Shown: positions 5,094 to 7,402 of the stretch, piece after piece
Layout: every line of letters begins with the position of its first letter
Position numbering within the stretch: position 1 is the stretch's first letter
Source of the DNA: JAYWDA01 sp043779185
Lineage (GTDB): Bacteria; Bdellovibrionota; Bdellovibrionia; Bdellovibrionales; Bdellovibrionaceae
Direction: 5' to 3'
Length of the DNA: 7,402 nucleotides
Assembly (NCBI GenBank): GCA_043779185.1
Contig: JAYWEQ010000136.1
Location: forward strand, 1-7,402
Translations under genes and position numbers: made by a program
The notes under the pieces: model-generated
Told to the model about the DNA's origin: nothing
The model's database searches: none
The model's input: only the letters and a program-made list of their open reading frames with translations

Positions 5094-5924
5094 TCAGGGG
5101 TTGGGTAGACCACGAAGAAGTTCTTGGAACGCCACTTCGAAGGCAGGCGCTTCACCAATACTGGAGACAGCACTGGGCCAGCCACGTTTCAAAAGGTTAA
5201 CATCGATTTTCGAAATATGGGCTTTAAGATCACGCGGAAGTGGGGTCCCACGATAGTCAAAACATGCCGACAATGCTTGATGTAAAATATCATGATTTGC
5301 TTTTGGCAGAAAAATACTAAGATCATAAATATCTTTTGATCTTGAACTATTTTCCCCTCGCGCAATGAGCGCATGGATTTTCTCGGCAATCATCGTTTCG
5401 ATTGGATAAACCTGCCAACTGAGATCGCCCCCGCCAAGCATTTCACTTAAGTCCGCATTAATAGGGCTCGGTGTTATGGGATCCCCGATACCAATATCGA
5501 GGTGAAGAATCTGGGCGCGACGAAGATCATTGAGCTGCTGACCGATTCCGCAACGAAAAACAAGACGAATGCCGCCGTACTCACCTTGTGTTTCTAGGTT
5601 CACTTCATTTTCATATTTAAACCATGTGGCATCGCCAATATCTTGCTCGGCAAGTTGTCGAGCATGTTCAAGTGATTCGCGGAGATTCGCTTTATAAAGA
5701 AGTGCATCGAGGTCAATGGTATAGCGGCTGGACTCATAAAATCTGAGTGCGACGTATCCGCCCTTGAAGACCAATTTAAGTTTCATCACCGGATCAGAAG
5801 TTAGGCGGGCAACAAGTCGTTCTAGCAAAAAAGAAGTGGCCACCATATTAAATGGCACTTGCTTTTGGCGGGCAATATTTGAGAGCCGTTTCAAAATAGA
5901 CGCGGACTTATCTTTAAGACTCAT
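5094..5924 (-). CDS. abiEii: AbiEii-type nucleotidyltransferase toxin (type IV toxin-antitoxin)
   Basis: This is the toxin of an AbiE abortive-infection/toxin-antitoxin pair, a DUF1814 nucleotidyltransferase. Studied relatives use nucleotides to modify cellular RNA targets and arrest growth. In the 276-residue product the fold motifs are KGGYVALRFY (54-63), then RYTIDLDAL (67-75) with Asp71 and Asp73 as the likely metal ligands. HLDIGIGD lies around 141-148, and the long motif VYPIETMIAEKIHALIARG continues to SRSKDIYDL (172-202) with Lys182, Lys197 and Asp198. Length is normal and no key residue seems lost. The ATG at 5924 overlaps the antitoxin stop as ATGA and is served by GGGAGG. The TTG at 5942 would put that ribosome binding site inside the gene. 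The overlap implies translational coupling to the antitoxin. No clear terminator follows. Confidence 0.93.
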   Translation of the reverse strand: MSLKDKSASILKRLSNIARQKQVPFNMVATSFLLERLVARLTSDPVMKLKLVFKGGYVALRFYESSRYTIDLDALLYKANLRESLEHARQLAEQDIGDATWFKYENEVNLETQGEYGGIRLVFRCGIGQQLNDLRRAQILHLDIGIGDPITPSPINADLSEMLGGGDLSWQVYPIETMIAEKIHALIARGENSSRSKDIYDLSIFLPKANHDILHQALSACFDYRGTPLPRDLKAHISKIDVNLLKRGWPSAVSSIGEAPAFEVAFQELLRGLPNP

Positions 5925-6505
5925 GTGACAACGACCTCCCAATATTTTTCTAGTATTTTATGAAGTTTAAGTCGTCGTGCCATTTGGCCCAACTTCACCT
6001 CTGTAGTCAGGCCCTGTTGAATTGCTTTTCTCGTGGCTTGAATGACAATACGAGGGCCAATTTTGCTGGCAAACTTCAGCGACTCTATGAGAGTGCGTTC
6101 TATATTTGTAATGTAAAATGAATTCATTTTTTCTATTCCATACCGAAAGCTTGTTTGGGTTCTTAAGCATCGATAAAGGGATTTCGAATTTCGTTTCTCT
6201 GGTGCGACAATGATCCAAATCTGCGCAGGAACTTGTTCAATTAAGCCATAAAATGAAAGCGCAGAAAGCCCACCAATCGCTGACTTAGGACCAAAGGTCG
6301 CGCAGGCCACTGCAAAATCAAGATATTTAATATCAGTATCTGCTTCTGGATGTTGATAGAGTCCGCGGCCCACGCGCTCAATCAGCCCCGCTTTGACCCA
6401 ACGAGACAGCGTTGGCTGCGATATTCCAAGCTTGGCCGCAGCAGTGTCGGCAGTGAACATACCAATTTTTTTGAGTCGCTTTATTGTAGCTGATGAATTC
6501 TTCAT
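5921..6505 (-). CDS. abiEi: AbiEi-type antitoxin and autorepressor (type IV toxin-antitoxin)
   Basis: This 194-residue protein has the AbiEi layout. An N-terminal winged helix-turn-helix spans about residues 8-52 (GMFTADTAAAKLGISQPTLSR, then GLIERVGRGLYQHP). The family block PKSAIGGLSALSFYGLIEQVP follows (73-93), then IWIIVAPEKR and YITNIERTLIESLKF (131-145). In studied systems AbiEi neutralises the toxin without forming a stable complex and represses its own operon by binding inverted repeats in the promoter. Such a repeat is present just upstream (6517-6564). The ATG at 6505 has no clear ribosome binding site and lies about 9 bases from a predicted -10 box, so the message may have a very short leader. 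The stop overlaps the abiEii start. Length and motifs look intact. Confidence 0.93.
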   Translation of the reverse strand: MKNSSATIKRLKKIGMFTADTAAAKLGISQPTLSRWVKAGLIERVGRGLYQHPEADTDIKYLDFAVACATFGPKSAIGGLSALSFYGLIEQVPAQIWIIVAPEKRNSKSLYRCLRTQTSFRYGIEKMNSFYITNIERTLIESLKFASKIGPRIVIQATRKAIQQGLTTEVKLGQMARRLKLHKILEKYWEVVVT

Positions 6506-6513
6506 GCTTTTAT

Positions 6514-6564
6514 ATAATGAATGAAAAATGACATAATTTCAACAAAATGTCATATTTCATTCAT
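6514..6564 (-). promoter_or_regulatory. abiE promoter and palindromic operator
   Basis: ATGAATGAAAAATGACAT (6517-6534) faces ATGTCATATTTCATTCAT (6547-6564), 17 of 18 positions matching, around a 12-base loop. On the - strand TTGAAA (6537-6542) lies in the loop and CATTAT (6514-6519) follows after 17 bases, giving a plausible -35/-10 pair. Repressor bound to both arms would cover this promoter. AbiEi autoregulation through paired inverted repeats is known; AbiEi binding here is inferred. Confidence 0.7.
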
Positions 6565-6600
6565 CTCATTTTGAGACGGCGCGACTAAAACAAGGCTAAA

Positions 6601-6617
6601 ACTTAGTCCAGCTAAGT
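6601..6617. repeat. Short palindrome ACTTAG-TCCAG-CTAAGT
   Basis: Perfect 6-bp arms surround a 5-base loop, directly before the larger hairpin at 6628. Role unknown; one of several palindromes packed into 6517-6716. Confidence 0.45.
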
Positions 6618-6627
6618 GGAGAATTAA

Positions 6628-6675
6628 CTGGCACTAACCACTCACAAAATCAAAATTGTGAGTGGTTGGTGCCAG
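6628..6675. repeat. 20-bp inverted repeat upstream of the abiE operon
   Basis: CTGGCACTAACCACTCACAA (6628-6647) faces TTGTGAGTGGTTGGTGCCAG (6656-6675). 19 of 20 positions pair, and the exception would be a G-U pair in RNA. The loop is AATCAAAA. No T-run follows on either strand. It overlaps GCCAGCTGGC (6671-6680), and a smaller CACAAAA/TTTTGTG hairpin lies at 6695-6716. It may be a folded ssDNA site or a structured transcript boundary. Confidence 0.75.
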
Positions 6676-6729
6676 CTGGCATAAAAATTTATCTCACAAA
6701 ACTTTTATATTTTGTGCCGATGCCAATTA

Positions 6730-6741
6730 GGACATAGGACA
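6730..6741 (+). repeat. Right copy of GGACATAGGACA
   Basis: This is identical to the 12-mer at 5023-5034 and in the same orientation, again shortly after GCCAAT. The two copies bracket the abiE operon at a distance of 1,707 bases. It continues as ACAAAAAACAGG, similar to GGACACAAAACAAGG at 7147-7161. Confidence 0.65.
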
Positions 6742-6742
6742 C

Positions 6743-6770
6743 AAAAAACAGGCCACCATTTTTGGCGACC
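6743..6770 (-). terminator. Intrinsic terminator of the small - strand gene
   Basis: On the - strand GGTCGCCA and TGGTGGCC form an 8-bp stem (two G-U pairs) with an AAAA loop (6751-6770). TG and then six T residues (6743-6748) follow. It lies 8 bases beyond the stop codon at 6779, supporting a transcribed gene there. It also shields the abiE promoter region from read-through. Confidence 0.7.
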
Positions 6771-6778
6771 TTTCAAAT

Positions 6779-6991
6779 TTATTTGTATCTACGGGGATCA
6801 TAAGTCGCACAAGCCGCCGAGTGATGAAAAATACTCGGGCACCCCCAACTTGCCGTTGTCCCAGCAAGAGCCGTGGTCCGAAGTTGGGCCACAAGTTTTA
6901 GTGGGATGTCGGGTCTGTCGATCAGACAGCAGCCGATGTGGAAAGCTAGGAACACTTTCATTAAATTTTCTAGCGAACCTTGGATACTCAT
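6779..6991 (-). CDS. Uncharacterised 70-residue protein
   Basis: I do not recognise a family. The ATG at 6991 is chosen because AAGGAG lies upstream at an 8-base gap. A longer frame from 7108 (MPNPKFFGM) has no ribosome binding site. The product begins MSIQGSLENLMKVFLAFHIGCC, a moderately hydrophobic stretch. It is not a clean signal peptide or lipobox, because His rather than Leu lies at the -3 position. A Thr/Ala middle follows (LRTTALAGTTASWG), then a basic end (ATYDPRRYK). Five residues in the first two thirds and end are Cys or His-paired, but no zinc-finger spacing is seen. A terminator follows directly, so the transcript is probably real. It stands alone between the abiE block and the fibre fragment. 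A small RNA rather than a protein is a possible alternative. Confidence 0.5.
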   Translation of the reverse strand: MSIQGSLENLMKVFLAFHIGCCLIDRPDIPLKLVAQLRTTALAGTTASWGCPSIFHHSAACATYDPRRYK

Positions 6992-7114
6992 TGGTAACAC
7001 TCCTTTTCTTAATTGTTGGACGCCATGATTTTTGGACTGCAAAATATGCCTTAAAAAAGTTTCTGCGAATGCCTTTGCAGACATACCGAAAAACTTCGGG
7101 TTAGGCACAGAGCA

Positions 7115-7161
7115 TGTCCTGGATCTGGCCTAAAATAGGCGAAAAAGGACACAAAACAAGG
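7115..7161. repeat. Right-hand GGACA-type motifs near the island edge
   Basis: TGTCC is at 7115-7119 and GGACACAAAACAAGG at 7147-7161, with a small palindrome GCCTAAAATAGGC at 7128-7140 between them. The second motif resembles GGACACAAAAAACAGG at 6737-6752, so the small gene is bracketed by like sequences. Confidence 0.45.
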
Positions 7162-7205
7162 AAAACAGAGAACACTCAACTCACGGGGTCTTGGTTCAAA
7201 CTGAC

Positions 7206-7260
7206 TTTCGTAATTTATTGAAACCATTCAAAAAATGTTTAGTTTCAATAGTTTACGAAA
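7206..7260. repeat. 19-bp palindrome upstream of the second fibre-like frame
   Basis: TTTCGTAATTTATTGAAAC (7206-7224) faces GTTTCAATAGTTTACGAAA (7242-7260), 17 of 19 positions pairing, with a 17-base loop. It is AT-rich and ends 25 bases before the first ATG of the following reading frame. This suits an operator, or the scar or edge of an inserted segment. Nothing else is seen between 7000 and 7200. Confidence 0.7.
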
Positions 7261-7285
7261 ATGAATTTTGATTTCGTGTAATTGC

Positions 7286-7402
7286 ATGGTGCCTAACGTA
7301 GGCATCGGGACAACAGCTCCGGCAGTTAGCCTTCACGTTTTAGGAACGACTGCCGGTCCTCAAATTTTGATGGATCGAGGAACTGCTGGCAACCCGGCGG
7401 CT
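7286..7402 (+). CDS. Start of a second fibre-like protein frame, apparently 5'-truncated
   Basis: The frame opens after a TGA at 7262 and runs off the window. From ATG 7286 it reads MVPNVGIGTTAPAVSLHVLG and continues GPQILMDRGTAGNPAA. The NVGIGTTxP block is the same repeat seen in the fibre-like gene at the left edge. In secreted proteins of this type that block normally lies well inside the chain, after a signal peptide. Here no signal peptide and no ribosome binding site precede it, so the 5' end looks missing. It may be a pseudogene, a silent partner for recombination, or the displaced remainder of a gene broken by the island. It cannot be the direct continuation of the left fragment, which is already the C-terminal end. 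Confidence 0.6.
   Translation, partial: MVPNVGIGTTAPAVSLHVLGTTAGPQILMDRGTAGNPAA

Noticed and set aside
6712..7104. 130-residue + strand frame opposite the small gene
   Set aside because: It starts within the 6695-6716 hairpin and runs through the - strand terminator without a ribosome binding site; the opposite strand has better start and stop signals.
7100..7297. GTTAGGC (7100-7106) and GCCTAAC (7291-7297), which match integron attC core consensus
   Set aside because: Their order and the roughly 190-base distance do not form an attC fold, the second lies in coding sequence, and the recombinase shows no IntI feature that I can identify.
1..7402. CRISPR array or tRNA attachment site
   Set aside because: No regularly spaced repeat-spacer pattern and no tRNA fold was found; the GGACA repeats are too short and irregular.

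Overview
The window looks like a small mobile or defence island set between two pieces of a secreted, phage-tail-fibre-like surface protein family. The host is probably a Gram-negative predatory-type bacterium: fibre-like proteins with GxVGIGTTxP repeats and a C-terminal endosialidase-chaperone (S74) domain are abundant in Bdellovibrionota. That assignment is inference from protein style only. No rRNA, tRNA or housekeeping gene is present to fix it.

Layout. (1) 2-715, + strand: the 3' end of a fibre-like protein gene with an S74 domain and a coiled-coil tail. (2) 716-997: no gene, but a dense cluster of GGACA/TGTCC repeats including a 17-bp hairpin. (3) 998-4124, - strand: a gene row read leftwards, consisting of ardC (antirestriction; split by one in-frame TAA), two small unrecognised proteins, an excisionase-like HTH protein and a tyrosine recombinase. 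An 11-bp repeat in three copies surrounds the integrase promoter region. (4) 4125-5093: nearly 1 kb without a convincing gene but unusually rich in hairpins, including a nested 128-bp structure with perfect 20-bp outer arms. (5) 5094-6505, - strand: an AbiEi/AbiEii type IV toxin-antitoxin operon with an overlapping ATGA junction and a large palindromic operator over its promoter. (6) 6506-6778: more hairpins, a second GGACATAGGACA copy and a - strand terminator. (7) 6779-6991, - strand: a 70-residue unrecognised gene with a good ribosome binding site. (8) 7206-7260: another long palindrome. (9) 7286-7402, + strand: the apparently 5'-truncated start of another fibre-like reading frame.

How it fits together. 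The recombinase and excisionase-like protein would move the island. ArdC, if functional, would shield incoming DNA from host restriction. AbiE would provide phage defence and addiction. The GGACA-type repeats recur at 758-970, 5023-5034, 6730-6741 and 7115-7151, so they fall at the edges of the integrase/ardC block, the AbiE block and the small-gene block. This gives the island a modular, cassette-like look. That modularity is the most interesting hypothesis here and is unproven.
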